Shown here in pieces: positions 37,236 through 46,880 of a DNA stretch of 64,000 nucleotides. Made by a program: the position numbers and the translations under genes. The DNA lies in contig VGEB01000002.1 in NCBI GenBank assembly GCA_016869435.1, positions 1-64,000 of the forward strand, written 5' to 3'. Below the pieces are notes generated by a model. It worked only from the letters and a program-made list of their open reading frames with translations, had not been told where the DNA came from and did not search any database. This stretch comes from Alphaproteobacteria bacterium (GTDB taxonomy: Bacteria; Pseudomonadota; Alphaproteobacteria; Rhizobiales; Beijerinckiaceae). Numbering within the stretch: position 1 is the first letter of the stretch; the number at the start of each line of letters is the position of its first letter.

Positions 37236-38243
37236 TCATTTCGGCCGCAGCTCCATGCCGACTTTCCTGCCGATGAAGCGCAGCGTATAGCCGCGTTTGT
37301 AATCGAGATCCGCGGGAACGACTCCGGCTTTCGCCATCTTGTCGAAAAAGCTTTTCATTCGCGCGTCGGTAATCGCGCCGACGCCTTGCGTCAGCGCGTC
37401 GCCCGAATCGACGACGCCGCGCTCCTTCATCCTGGCGAGAGAATAGGCGATCTGGCCGTCGGTCATCTCCGGATTGTCGCGTTTGATCATGGCGTTCGCC
37501 CGTGCGTTGTCGCCGTAGAGGTAATTGTACCAACCGATGATCGACGCGTCGACGAAGCGCTGCACGAGTTCCGGCGTCTTGGCGATGGTGTCGGCGCGCG
37601 TCTCGATCGTCGTCGAATAGCCGTCATATCCATAGTCGGGCAAAAGGAAGACGTTGGGCCTGAATCCGCCCTCGCGTTCGATGGCGTAAGGCTCCGAAGT
37701 GAGAAGTCCCTGCTGAATCGCGCTCTTGTCGGCAATGAAGGGCGCCGAATTGAAATTGTAGGGCTTCACATTTTTGTCCGTGAAGCCGTATGCCTGCTTC
37801 AGCCATTGCCAAATCGAAACGCGCATGTCGCTGGCGATGAAGGCTGTCGCCTTGGGCAGGTCTTCGAAGCGATCGAGGCCGACGTCGGGATGCGACATGA
37901 AAATAACCGGATCGAGCTGAAACATGCTCGCGATGGTGACGATGGGCACGTTCTGCTGCGCCGACTCGAACATCTGAATGGTGTTGGCGCCCATCGCGAA
38001 GTCGACCCGGCCGGCCGCGAGCAGCAGTCGCGCATTGAGTTGCGGCCCGCCCTGCATAAGGGTCACGTCGAGTCCATACCGCGCATAAGTGCCGTCGGCG
38101 ATGGCCTGATAGAATCCGCCGTGCTCGGCCTGCGCGCGCCAATTGGTCGCGAAGCTGACCTTGTCGAGCGCATGCGCAGACGCAGCGAAGAGGAGCGTGA
38201 TCGCAACGAACAGAATTCCGGCGAAGGCGCTGCGCGCTGTCAC
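37236..38243 (-). CDS. ABC transporter substrate-binding protein (NMT1/THI5-like)
   Basis: A 335-residue periplasmic protein. A signal peptide (cleavage near SAHA) precedes VSFATNWRAQAEHGGFYQAIADGTY, a hallmark of NMT1/THI5-like proteins that bind the thiamine pyrimidine moiety or related ligands, followed by GRVDFAMGAN. GTG 38243 follows GGGAGAAAG; upstream ATG 38336 would bury the signal peptide. The ligand is probably a pyrimidine or flavin precursor, but there are no thi or rib genes nearby. First gene of the SBP-ATPase-permease-GNAT operon. Confidence 0.87.
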   Translation of the reverse strand: MTARSAFAGILFVAITLLFAASAHALDKVSFATNWRAQAEHGGFYQAIADGTYARYGLDVTLMQGGPQLNARLLLAAGRVDFAMGANTIQMFESAQQNVPIVTIASMFQLDPVIFMSHPDVGLDRFEDLPKATAFIASDMRVSIWQWLKQAYGFTDKNVKPYNFNSAPFIADKSAIQQGLLTSEPYAIEREGGFRPNVFLLPDYGYDGYSTTIETRADTIAKTPELVQRFVDASIIGWYNYLYGDNARANAMIKRDNPEMTDGQIAYSLARMKERGVVDSGDALTQGVGAITDARMKSFFDKMAKAGVVPADLDYKRGYTLRFIGRKVGMELRPK

Positions 38244-38474
38244 GTTTCTTTCTCCCTCGGTCAGTTCGTTATTGTCGTCGTATTGCGACCCAAAAAAGCG
38301 AACGCGTTGACGCTTCGCGGTCGACCATTGGGCCATGAACTGCTTCGGGGAACGATATCCGAGCGCGTGGCGCGGGTGAAGCGCGGCGCGCTCGAAATCG
38401 GTCGGCGGCGGGCGCCCGCTCCGCTGGGTCCGAGTGGCGCCGGTCGGCGTGGGGCATCGCGATTCATGCTCTAA

Positions 38475-39932
38475 TTAAGCGGGCTCAGCCCCTTCTCCCC
38501 AAATCGAGAGTCCGGCGCTTTGCGTCTTCTTATTTCTTATTAATGGCGGTCGTAAAATCGAGGTGACGCTCTGCTCAGCGCGATTAAAAATTTTGGTAAG
38601 GACACCGTCGTTCGAGATCACGCCGGCGATGCCGATCAGCGCATAAATACCCGCGCACATCGCCGCGGCTTTCCCAAAACGTGGCCGGTTCAGGGCTTGC
38701 GGCCACAGCGCCAATAACGCGAATCCGAGCGCCGCGCCGCCGAGAGCGCCGCCGAAATGACCAGCGTAATCGATCTTGCTCCCACCGGGCGCAGTGATGA
38801 GCGGAATCAATGAAGGCAGAAGAGTTTGCATCGCTGTCGCCACCATCAGCGTGCGCATCCGGCCCGGCGGGAAATGCCGGCTCGCCAGAGCTGTCGCGGC
38901 GAAGAGACCGACGATCCCGCCGGAGGCGCCGACACTAACCAGATCGGCCGGATTGAGCGCCACCGACATCAGCGAACCAGCAATGGCGCTACCGGAAAAA
39001 ATTGCCGCAAACCAGCCAGAGCCGACATAGCGTTCGAACCGCACGCCAACGATCCATAATGAAATGCAGTTCAGAACGAGATGTTCGAAATTCGCATGCA
39101 GAAGCGGCGCGGTAAAAATGCGCAGCCACTCTCCCTCATCGACCGCCGTTCTGAACACGCCGCCGAATTGCACCAGCGTCTCAATCGAAGGCGACCGCGC
39201 GGCGCCCGACGAGCCGCTCGTAGCGCCGAGTTCGGCTAAGAAAATCAGGACGAGCAGCGCGGTCAATCCTGCGGTGACATAGGGGAAAGTCGCGGCAGCT
39301 TCGCTCTGCGCCTCATGCTCCTGCGCGGCGACATCAGCCTCCCGCGCATGGATCCGCCCCAAAGGTGAATCTTCAGGCCGCGCCGCTTTGGCGGCGTCCA
39401 CGCGCGCGCTGAAGAGGTCGAGAAATCGCGCCTCGTCTTCGGGTCGCGAATTGAGCGGGATGGCGAAACGCGCCGCCGTCTTCGTTCCGCACAGGAATAG
39501 CGTCCAACCAGTGAGGCCTTTCCAGCACATTTCGGCGGCGACATCGGGATAAGGCGTCACAACAAGGATGCGAGCCTCTAGATGTGCAAAATATTCAAAG
39601 TTCTGCACGGCGGCCCAGGGAAGAACGCCGTCATAAGCCGCCGGACAAGCAACGCCTTCGTTCGTCAAGATGGCGGTGTCGCGCCCGGATGCGACGAGTC
39701 GACGCAAAAGCGCCAGGCCACCCAATCCGAACAAGACGACCGATACGCCCCCAAAGGCCGCTTCCACTCGACCAGACCGTGGATTTAACGACATCTCCAG
39801 CCCGATCGCCAAAAAAACAAGGCTGATGAGAAAAAATCGCAACAAGGAGCCACGTGATTCGCGCAGTCTGAGGAATATTTGATCGGCCTCCATCTGCACC
39901 GCAGGCGCCGCCTGATGCACGGGTGAAATCAT
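38475..39932 (-). CDS. Rhomboid family intramembrane serine protease
   Basis: A 485-residue protein. An N-terminal part with two helices and a ~150-residue cytosolic region precedes the rhomboid core. The core has HANFEHLVLNCISLW (helix 2), the nucleophile in VGASGGIVGLFAA and the His partner in DYAGHFGGALGGAALG. The Ser-His dyad is intact. Two further helices follow. Substrate unknown. The N-terminal extension is unusually long for a bacterial rhomboid. Confidence 0.9.
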   Translation of the reverse strand: MISPVHQAAPAVQMEADQIFLRLRESRGSLLRFFLISLVFLAIGLEMSLNPRSGRVEAAFGGVSVVLFGLGGLALLRRLVASGRDTAILTNEGVACPAAYDGVLPWAAVQNFEYFAHLEARILVVTPYPDVAAEMCWKGLTGWTLFLCGTKTAARFAIPLNSRPEDEARFLDLFSARVDAAKAARPEDSPLGRIHAREADVAAQEHEAQSEAAATFPYVTAGLTALLVLIFLAELGATSGSSGAARSPSIETLVQFGGVFRTAVDEGEWLRIFTAPLLHANFEHLVLNCISLWIVGVRFERYVGSGWFAAIFSGSAIAGSLMSVALNPADLVSVGASGGIVGLFAATALASRHFPPGRMRTLMVATAMQTLLPSLIPLITAPGGSKIDYAGHFGGALGGAALGFALLALWPQALNRPRFGKAAAMCAGIYALIGIAGVISNDGVLTKIFNRAEQSVTSILRPPLIRNKKTQSAGLSIWGEGAEPA

Positions 39933-40494
39933 CGCCGCTCATTTCTCTAAATTAAATGACTGACTATCGCTGAAACCGTCGGCTTACGTATAAGCTTTCT
40001 TGGGGTTTTGTCACCTTCATAAGCCGCAATAGCCTCAGCAGACCGACCTGACCGGCGTAAATCCGTTGGGATTGACATTCGCGGCGCCCGCATTCGCCAA
40101 TGCCGTTCGCAGAAGATAAAGTTCGCTGCAAAAAAAAGATGCGACGTTGGCGGCGCAGACAATCGCGCGCTCTAACCGCGGACCTGGGAACCATCTTGCG
40201 GCGAACGCCAAGCGTCACCCCAACAATCCAACAATTATTTCGTCCGATTGAGCGAGCCTCCTTCACACAATCGAACCCTCGCGAGAAACTGAAATGAATT
40301 TCAGTGCTTGCGCCGCGCTCGCCGGCGCCGGATTGACGCTGCAAGCGGGGCCGCGGTTGAGGCGCCGCCTCCCTCGTCATATTAGACTGAGGTCGATTAG
40401 GATTGAGGTCGCCTAGACGCTGACAGCGCCCGGGGGCTGGTGCGAAAGTCCAAGTGGCTGTCCGCGACGAACCCGCCCGCCCGAGCCCCGGAAA
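39933..40494. other. Intergenic region without a recognisable gene
   Basis: A 562-base stretch, slightly more AT-rich than its surroundings. A 138-codon frame on the minus strand (39964-40380) has no family similarity, an odd Arg/Cys/Ile composition and no ribosome site, so I do not call it. A short hairpin ACTGAAATGAATTTCAGT lies near 40287-40304. Confidence 0.45.
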
Positions 40495-40620
40495 TCACCC
40501 CTGGCGCGCCTTGTAGCGCCGCTGCACCTTGTTGATCACATAGACGCGGCCCTTGCGTCGCACGATCTGATTGGCGCGATGGCGCGAGCGCAGCGATTTC
40601 AATGAGTTACGAATTTTCAT
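40495..40620 (-). CDS. rpmJ: 50S ribosomal protein L36
   Basis: A 41-residue protein on the minus strand beginning [18 protein letters not shown] and ending YKARQG. It matches the zinc-free (C-minus) long form of L36 found in proteobacteria: the block [15 protein letters not shown] has none of the zinc-binding cysteines. It stands alone, as is usual for this form, between a gene-poor region and the TonB receptor. Confidence 0.95.
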   Translation of the reverse strand: MKIRNSLKSLRSRHRANQIVRRKGRVYVINKVQRRYKARQG

Positions 40621-40729
40621 CGGTCTAACCCCGGCAATGGTGAACTGGCCGGGATACGCCCAGCGCTTCGTTGGCCCCGCCTATGCCCTATTTCGCCCCG
40701 GCGATCAAGCCGGGTCGTCCGTTTCCCGC

Positions 40730-42997
40730 TCAAAAGCGGGCATTGACGAAGACCCGCAAATTCGCGCCTGGCAGCAGCACTTCGTCCTTTCTGAAGGAAA
40801 CGCTGTTGCGAATGTTCTCGTTGAGGAGATTGTCGCCGACGAGTCCAAGCGTCAGTTCGCGGCCGCGCGGATCGCCTGGTTCGAACAGCATCCGAAAGCT
40901 GAGTTCAGCTCTCAGCAGATTGTAGCCCTTTGTCGGCGTTTCATTTGTCGGGTCGATATCGCGCTGGGCGAAGGCGTGCAGAAGGTTGACGCGCGCCAGC
41001 CAGTTCATGTCGCGCCAGAACAGGCCGCCGCCGAGCCGAACGGGCGGGACGCGGGGAACGTTGCCGCCGCCCTCGAATGTCGCGCGCACGACGTCAAACT
41101 GATGCTCGACGCCAAAAACACCGTCAAACATAGGCGCAACGTCGAGCTGGCTCTGAAACTCGCCGCCGCGAAAGACGGCATTGCGCTGCGCATAGAACGC
41201 CTGGCGGAGGTCGCCCTCGCCCTTGAAGGCGCAGCTCGCAATGTCGCTTTCGCAGACCGCGCCGGTGAGATTTCGGAAGATGAAGCCGTCAAAGCGCGTG
41301 ACATAGGCGGTCGCCTCGAAGCGGAAGGGCCCGATGGGCCGGCGCAGGCCGATTTCGATCGTTTTCGCCCCTTCGATTCCAAGATTGGGGTTGCCGATAT
41401 CGAAGGTCCCTGTCGCCTCATGTACGCCCCGCGAAAAGAGCTCGGGCGCGCGCGGCGCGCGTTCGACATATTGGGCAGTCAGGCTGGCGACGACGCCTTC
41501 CGGCAAATCCTGCAAAAATCCGAAGGCGGCGCTCTTTGGCGTGAAGTTGCGCACGCGGGGGATTTGCGCGCCCGGCTCGATAAGGAATTCGGGCGCTTCG
41601 CCGGCGATAAGGAGGTCCGGGAAGGCGCCGGAAACGGTCGCGTGTTCGATGCGCCCGGCAAGCTGCATTTTCGATGTTTCGGTCAGCTTGAACTCATTGA
41701 ACCAATAGCCGGCGACGCTGCGCGTTCGATTGGGGTCGAAGAGTCCGCCCTCGCGCCCAGGCGCGGTCAGGATCTGATGCATGCCCTGAACGCCGAAGGC
41801 GCTGGTCAGGGTCGCGAAGGACAAGTCGACGGGACGAAGCTGCGTTTCGACGCGCGCCTCGAGATCCTTGTTGGTGAAGGTCTGCTGGACGCCGTTGAAC
41901 CCGTCCTCATTGGCGAGTTCATGGTGCTTGTAGTCGGTGAGCCCCGCCCAGAAGCGGACGGCTTCGATATAGGCCGACGGCGGACGGAATTCGCCCTTGG
42001 TCGTCGCGCGGGTCTGGCGAAGCTCGATGCGCGTATTGGTCTCCGTCGGCTCGACGCCGGGGATGTGGTAGCGCGAGTTGAACTGAGTCACCGCGAAGCC
42101 GACGAAGCCGCCGTCGAAGAAATAGGAGGCGCCGGCCGAGCCGCCGGCCGATCGCATCGACGAATTCGGCTGCCGTCCAAAAACGGGGGGCGGCGGGTCC
42201 GGCGGATAAAGATAGGGATAGCCGGGGATGAGGTAGTCGCTGCTGCGACGGCCGTGGACATCGACGTGGATCGCGACATTGCCGCGGCCGGCGTCGAGCA
42301 GGGTTGCGTTCTCCAGCCCGTTATCGACGGTCATCACTGCCCCGCGCGACTCCACGATCGAGCAGCCCTCTGTGTCCGCCGTCGGGATGCGCGCGATACG
42401 GCAGGGCAAGGCAGTAGGAATGCGATTGTTCTCGACATTGACGACGCCGCCGATTGCCTGCGACCCCCAGCGTAGCGTGGCGGGCCCGCGCACCACCTCG
42501 ACCTGGCTCGCGGCGACGGGATCGAGCGGAACGGCGTGGTCCTCGCCGAGTTCCGAAACGCCGCTGTTGCTGATGCCATTTTCCTGAATGCGCACCCGGT
42601 AATTGTCGAGGCCGCGCACGATGGGGCGGCTTGCCGCGCCGGGCGCGAAGCTCGATCCGGTGACGCCCGGCTTGGCGAACAGCACATCGCCCAGCGTCGC
42701 GCCCGGTGAGCGCCGCAGCTCCCCGCTTGTGACGACGGTCACCGTCGCGAACTGATCGGCGACGATGGGGAGGACGCCTTGCGGCGCCACAGCAGCTTCG
42801 CGCGGCTCGGGTCCGCTCGGACGCGCGACGCCGCGGCTGCGCCCGCCGGGCGCTGGCGGCAAATGGGGAGGAGAGACGGTCTTGCTGCGGGTGATCGGAC
42901 TGACGGCGCCGACTTCGATCGTCGGCAAAGCCTGCTGAGCCGAGGCGCTCGCGCTGACAAGAAACACGGCCGCGCCGGCAATAACGCTTCTCCTCAT
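40730..42997 (-). CDS. znuD: TonB-dependent receptor, ZnuD-like (probable zinc uptake)
   Basis: A 755-residue outer-membrane receptor. A signal peptide (~1-20) is followed by a Pro-rich stretch, then the plug domain with GDVLFAKPGVTGSSFAPG, SRPIVRGLDNYRVRIQENGI, EDHAVPLDP and VRGPATLRWGSQAIGGVVNV. This SRPIxRGLD...DHAVP...RGPATL order is the ZnuD pattern. The barrel ends in FVNARF with the terminal Phe. ZnuD members import zinc or zinc complexes. The Zur-type box at 43019-43039 in its promoter supports zinc control. The His-rich loops of meningococcal ZnuD are not evident. Confidence 0.83.
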   Translation of the reverse strand: MRRSVIAGAAVFLVSASASAQQALPTIEVGAVSPITRSKTVSPPHLPPAPGGRSRGVARPSGPEPREAAVAPQGVLPIVADQFATVTVVTSGELRRSPGATLGDVLFAKPGVTGSSFAPGAASRPIVRGLDNYRVRIQENGISNSGVSELGEDHAVPLDPVAASQVEVVRGPATLRWGSQAIGGVVNVENNRIPTALPCRIARIPTADTEGCSIVESRGAVMTVDNGLENATLLDAGRGNVAIHVDVHGRRSSDYLIPGYPYLYPPDPPPPVFGRQPNSSMRSAGGSAGASYFFDGGFVGFAVTQFNSRYHIPGVEPTETNTRIELRQTRATTKGEFRPPSAYIEAVRFWAGLTDYKHHELANEDGFNGVQQTFTNKDLEARVETQLRPVDLSFATLTSAFGVQGMHQILTAPGREGGLFDPNRTRSVAGYWFNEFKLTETSKMQLAGRIEHATVSGAFPDLLIAGEAPEFLIEPGAQIPRVRNFTPKSAAFGFLQDLPEGVVASLTAQYVERAPRAPELFSRGVHEATGTFDIGNPNLGIEGAKTIEIGLRRPIGPFRFEATAYVTRFDGFIFRNLTGAVCESDIASCAFKGEGDLRQAFYAQRNAVFRGGEFQSQLDVAPMFDGVFGVEHQFDVVRATFEGGGNVPRVPPVRLGGGLFWRDMNWLARVNLLHAFAQRDIDPTNETPTKGYNLLRAELSFRMLFEPGDPRGRELTLGLVGDNLLNENIRNSVSFRKDEVLLPGANLRVFVNARF

Positions 42998-43018
42998 CGA
43001 GGCCCGCTCTCTTTTCGA

Positions 43019-43039
43019 CTATGTTATAACATAACATAG
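43019..43039 (-). promoter_or_regulatory. Zur-type palindromic operator
   Basis: CTATGTTAT-AAC-ATAACATAG is a perfect 9-3-9 inverted repeat lying 22-42 bases before the receptor start. It closely resembles alphaproteobacterial Zur boxes with TGTTAT/ATAACA half-sites. Confidence 0.75.
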
Positions 43040-43137
43040 CCAGAGCCGGCTGAAGCCTGTCAATGCGCCTTCGTTCGGCGTGACGACGTCAGCGCCATCT
43101 GTGGCCTTCATGCCACAGTTGAGCGGTCAGATAGGTC

Positions 43138-43872
43138 TCAAACGGTCGCGCGGACTTTTCCGGCGCGATAGTTCTCCCAGCCATGCGCGCGCAGCTTGCA
43201 GGCCGGGCATTCGCCGCAGCCGTAGCCCCAATCGAAGCGGCGGCCCCTCTCGCCGAGATAGCAAGTGTGGGTTTCCTCGACGATGAGCCGCACCAGCGCT
43301 TCGCCGCCGAGCGATTCAGCCAGCCGCCAGGTTGCCGCCTTGTCGATCCACATCAGCGGCGTATGGATGGTAAAGCCGCGGTCCATGCCGAGACTGAGCG
43401 CCTGCGCCATGGCGCGGATGGTCTGGTCGCGGCAGTCGGGATAGCCGGAATAGTCGGTCTCGCACATGCCGCCGACGAGATCGGCGATCCCGCACCGATA
43501 GGCGAGCGCGGCGGCGAAGGTCAGAAACAGCAGATTGCGCCCCGGAACGAAAGTGTTAGGCAGCCCGTCGGCGGCGAAAGCGATCTCGGCGTCGCGGGTC
43601 AACGCGGTTTCGGAAATGGCGCCGAGCGCCTCGATTGAAATCGTGCGATCCTCGCCAAGCCGCTCGGCCCAAAGTGGCGAGAGCCGCGCGAGGCCGTCGC
43701 GCAGCCCCGCCCGGCGCGAAAGTTCGACGCGATGGCGCTGGCCGTAATCGAACCCGACGGTCTCGACGCTCTCGAAGCGCGACAGCGCCCAGGCGAGGCA
43801 GGTTGTCGAATCCTGCCCGCCGGAAAACAGAACAAGCGCCGAGGCGCCTTGAGTCGCGAGGTCGTTCGTCAT
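43138..43872 (-). CDS. queC: 7-cyano-7-deazaguanine synthase
   Basis: A 244-residue enzyme of queuosine biosynthesis that converts carboxydeazaguanine to preQ0 using ATP and ammonia. The PP-loop is [14 protein letters not shown], and the zinc site is formed by the cysteines in [10 protein letters not shown] and [13 protein letters not shown]. The length is normal. It is divergent from the GST gene. Confidence 0.95.
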   Translation of the reverse strand: MTNDLATQGASALVLFSGGQDSTTCLAWALSRFESVETVGFDYGQRHRVELSRRAGLRDGLARLSPLWAERLGEDRTISIEALGAISETALTRDAEIAFAADGLPNTFVPGRNLLFLTFAAALAYRCGIADLVGGMCETDYSGYPDCRDQTIRAMAQALSLGMDRGFTIHTPLMWIDKAATWRLAESLGGEALVRLIVEETHTCYLGERGRRFDWGYGCGECPACKLRAHGWENYRAGKVRATV

Positions 43873-43962
43873 CGTCTAATTTGCGTCATCTGCTGAAAGC
43901 GCGACGCCGTCCTCGCCCGTCGCCATTAAGTCGCCCATGTCAGAACCCGGAACGAGACCGAT

Positions 43963-44574
43963 ATGCTGCTCTATAATACGCCGCTCGCGCCCAATCCCAG
44001 GAGGGTGCGCATTTTTCTTGCTGAAAAGAACGTCACGATTCCCATGCGCGACGTCAATCTCATGGCGCATGAGCACAAGAACGAAGCCTATTCGGCCGTC
44101 AACGCGCTTGAGGAAGTCCCGGCGCTCGTTCTCGACGACGGCGCCGTGCTCACGGAATCCGTCGCCATCTGCCGCTACATCGAATCGCTTTATCCAGAGC
44201 CGCCGCTCTTTGGGCGAGACGGACGCGAACAGGCCTTCGTCGAGATGTGGCAGCGGCGGGTGGAATTCCGCCTGTTCGCGCCGGTGGCGCTCGCCTTTCG
44301 TCACAGCCATCCGGCGCTGGCGCGGCTCGAGTCGCCGCAGAGACCGGAATTCGCCGAGCTTCAGCGGCCGCGCGCGCAGCAGATGATGCGTTTTCTTGAC
44401 CAGGAACTCGCCTCGCGGCGCTTCATCGCCTCCGACGATTTCACCATCGCCGACATCACCGCCATCGTCGCGATGGATCTGACAAAGTTCGCGCGCGTCG
44501 AAATCCCACCGGACTTGCCGCATCTTTCGCGCTGGCGGGCGGAAGTCTCGGCGCGTCCGAGCGTCGTCCCCTAA
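43963..44574 (+). CDS. Glutathione S-transferase family protein
   Basis: A 203-residue protein. The thioredoxin-like N-terminus (residues 1-75) has the conserved cis-Pro in EEVPALVLDDGAVLTESVAICRYIE, followed by an all-helical C-terminal domain with FTIADITAIVAMDL, the GST N-capping box. The substrate cannot be told. Its stop abuts the start of the next gene (44575), so the two are co-transcribed. Confidence 0.9.
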   Translation: MLLYNTPLAPNPRRVRIFLAEKNVTIPMRDVNLMAHEHKNEAYSAVNALEEVPALVLDDGAVLTESVAICRYIESLYPEPPLFGRDGREQAFVEMWQRRVEFRLFAPVALAFRHSHPALARLESPQRPEFAELQRPRAQQMMRFLDQELASRRFIASDDFTIADITAIVAMDLTKFARVEIPPDLPHLSRWRAEVSARPSVVP

Positions 44575-45219
44575 ATGAGCCGGCGCGTCTCAGCTTTGAC
44601 GCTCGACGCAGTCGCGGCGCGCATCCGCGCCTGCCGCGTCTGCGTCGAGACGCCCATGGGCGAGAGGCTGCCACATGAACCGCGGCCGGTGTTTCGCGTC
44701 TCGCCCACTGCGCGGCTTCTCTTGGCGAGCCAGGCGCCCGGCAATCTCGTCAATCAGACCGGCGTTCCCTTCAACGATCCTTCCGGCAATCGGCTGCGCG
44801 ACTGGATGGGCGTCGACCGCGACACCTTCTATGACGCCTCGCGCATCGCCATCGCGCCGATGGGCTTTTGCTTCCCGGGGAACGACGCCGCGGGCGGCGA
44901 CCTGCCGCCGCGTCCTGAGTGTCGCGCCCGCTGGCACGACTTGCTGTTCGCGGCCCTGCCGCAGATCGAAACGGTCATCGCCATCGGCAGATATGCGCAG
45001 GACTATCACTTCGCGCGCCTCGGCCACGCTCTGCCCAAGGGTGCCGGCGTCTCGCAGATCGTCGCGCGCTGGCGTGAATTCCAGAACGCTCGGCCGCTGA
45101 TCTTCCCCCTCCCCCATCCGTCCTGGCGCAACACGGGCTGGCTGAAGCGCAATCCCTGGTTCGAAGCGGAAGTCCTGCCGGCGGTTCGCGCAGAGGTCGC
45201 GCGGCTCGTGAAAACGTGA
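44575..45219 (+). CDS. Uracil-DNA glycosylase family protein
   Basis: A 214-residue protein of the uracil-DNA glycosylase superfamily. Motif-1-like ASQAPGNLVNQTGVPFNDPSGNRLRDW carries the water-activating region, and motif 2 appears as PLPHPSWRNTG. A CRVC pair near the N-terminus lacks the rest of an iron-sulfur set. Some members of this family have no proven glycosylase activity. It overlaps kdsA by four bases if kdsA starts at GTG 45216. Confidence 0.82.
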   Translation: MSRRVSALTLDAVAARIRACRVCVETPMGERLPHEPRPVFRVSPTARLLLASQAPGNLVNQTGVPFNDPSGNRLRDWMGVDRDTFYDASRIAIAPMGFCFPGNDAAGGDLPPRPECRARWHDLLFAALPQIETVIAIGRYAQDYHFARLGHALPKGAGVSQIVARWREFQNARPLIFPLPHPSWRNTGWLKRNPWFEAEVLPAVRAEVARLVKT

Positions 45220-46070
45220 GACAAGGCCGCGTGACGAGAGTTCTCATCGGAGACGCCGCGCGCCGAGTCGAGATCGGCGACGACCTGCCCTTAACGCTGA
45301 TCGCCGGCCCCTGCGCGCTCGAAAGCGCCGACATGGCGCTCGAAGTCGCCAGCGAACTCGCCCAGCTCGGCAAGCGGCTGAACATCGGCGTCGTCTTCAA
45401 GGCGTCCTTCGACAAAGCCAACCGCACGAGCGGCGTCTCGCCGCGCGGCGTCGGCCTCGACGCCGCTCTGCCGATCTTCGCCGAGGTGAAGAAAAAGACC
45501 GGCCTGCCGGTGACGACCGACGTGCATGAAACATGGCAATGCGCGCCCGTCGCCGAGATCGTCGACCTCTTGCAGATTCCCGCCTTCCTGTGCCGTCAGA
45601 CCGATCTCATCGTCGCGGCGGCAAGGACGGGGCGCCCGGTCAACATCAAGAAGGGACAGTTCCTCGCGCCGTGGGACATGGTCCATGCTGTCGAGAAGGC
45701 GCGCGCGGCGGGTGGGGGCGGCGTGCTCGTCACCGAGCGCGGAACGAGCCTGGGCTATAACGCCCTCGTCGCCGATATGCGCGCGCTGCCGATCTTGAAG
45801 GAAACGACTTGCGCGCCGGTTATCTTCGACGCGACGCACGCCGTCCAGCAACCAGGCGGTCATGGCGCGTCATCGGGCGGCGAGCGGCGCTTCGTCTCGA
45901 CGCTCGCCCGCGCCGCGGTCGCCGTCGGCGTCGCCGGGCTTTTTATCGAGACCCATCCCGATCCGGGCGCAGCCGTCTCCGACCGCGAAACGCAAATCCC
46001 GCTCTCCGAACTTGGCGCGCTGATGGAGGAGCTTCTCGCCTTCGACAGGCTGGCGAAAGGGCGACGCTGA
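45216..46070 (+). CDS. kdsA: 3-deoxy-8-phosphooctulonate synthase
   Basis: About 284 residues. It condenses phosphoenolpyruvate with arabinose 5-phosphate to form KDO-8-phosphate for lipopolysaccharide. Blocks seen: LIAGPCALES, VFKASFDKANRTSG, TDVHETWQ, FLCRQTDLIVAAARTG, VNIKKGQFLAPWDM and FDATHAVQQPGG. Two GTG starts are possible, 45216 (GTGA overlap with the previous stop) and 45231. The first is listed because it allows translational coupling. Confidence 0.95.
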   Translation: MRQGRVTRVLIGDAARRVEIGDDLPLTLIAGPCALESADMALEVASELAQLGKRLNIGVVFKASFDKANRTSGVSPRGVGLDAALPIFAEVKKKTGLPVTTDVHETWQCAPVAEIVDLLQIPAFLCRQTDLIVAAARTGRPVNIKKGQFLAPWDMVHAVEKARAAGGGGVLVTERGTSLGYNALVADMRALPILKETTCAPVIFDATHAVQQPGGHGASSGGERRFVSTLARAAVAVGVAGLFIETHPDPGAAVSDRETQIPLSELGALMEELLAFDRLAKGRR

Positions 46071-46314
46071 TATCAGTCGCGCCTAGAGTTCTCATTTGGG
46101 ACAGGCCAGGCCTGATCGGAGATAGCCAAGCAGGCGCGCCGGATGAATGTCATCTTCGCTTCTCCCTCGCCGGCCGCGCTGATCACCGCCGCCGCATCCG
46201 ACAGCGCGCGGCGCAGATGCTGTCTGTCATCCTGTCAGACTGACGGGCGTTTCTTTTACGAGAGATCAGACCGCGCGATGATTGACGCGGATGAGGTCGC
46301 GCCAAACCGCGAAG

Positions 46315-46584
46315 TCAATTCACTTTGAACTCGCCGTTAAGGAGCTTCATCTCAGCAGGCTTGATGAGGTTTGAATGCGCCACGATGACCGAATGGAGCG
46401 GACCATCGAGGCTGCGCATCCAGAAGTTGAGAAATTTGCGCAGCTCTGGGAAGTCCGGATGGAGATCATACTCCTGCCAGATATAAGATTGGATGATCTT
46501 CGGATAATCGGGCAGACCATAGAGAATATTCGCCGTCGTCAGGCCGTAGCCTTCGAGCTGCAGACGGAAGCCGCTGGACGCCAT
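46315..46584 (-). CDS. usg: Usg family protein
   Basis: An 89-residue protein matching the alphaproteobacterial Usg family: LQLEGYGLTTANILYGLPDY, FIWQxYDL-type QSYIWQEYDLHPDFPELRKFL, and LDGPLHSVIVAHSNLIKPAE. The name comes from a gene beside trp genes; the function is unknown. It stands alone here. Confidence 0.9.
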   Translation of the reverse strand: MASSGFRLQLEGYGLTTANILYGLPDYPKIIQSYIWQEYDLHPDFPELRKFLNFWMRSLDGPLHSVIVAHSNLIKPAEMKLLNGEFKVN

Positions 46585-46880
46585 GCCCTTCTCCTCGGCG
46601 GTTCGATTCGCCCCAGATTAGGAGCAAATCTTCCGAGGGCAAGCGCTTTGGAAGGTAAAGCCATTCAAAAACAATGTGCTGGTAGCAGACCGGGCTGAGT
46701 GCCAGATCCGTGCGCGTTCAGATATCGTCGCGCCCAAAGTTTGGATGTTCGCGCGCGTCCCGCTCCCTGCGCCTTCAAAGAGACGGCGCAGCTTTGCGCG
46801 TCAGATCGTCTCCGTAGCGCCCATGCCCAGCTGATGCGGAGCCAGTCTTGCCTGGCCCCGCGCCGAACGAAAACAGCCGA
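46585..46880. other. Spacer between pqqA and usg, no gene seen
   Basis: About 296 bases on the minus strand after pqqA. I find no pqqB start, no clear terminator and no family match. Confidence 0.5.

Noticed and set aside
39964..40380. 138-codon frame on the minus strand in the gene-poor region before rpmJ
   Set aside because: No family similarity, no ribosome site, odd composition; treated as noncoding.
40571..42475. 634-codon plus-strand frame opposite the TonB receptor
   Set aside because: High-GC antisense shadow; the minus strand has a full receptor with signal peptide and terminal Phe.
42998..43137. Cobalamin riboswitch upstream of the TonB receptor
   Set aside because: The leader is too short and no B12-box-like sequence is seen; the Zur-type palindrome explains regulation better.
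46143..46328. 61-codon plus-strand frame after kdsA
   Set aside because: No ribosome site or similarity, and it runs into the usg gene on the other strand.
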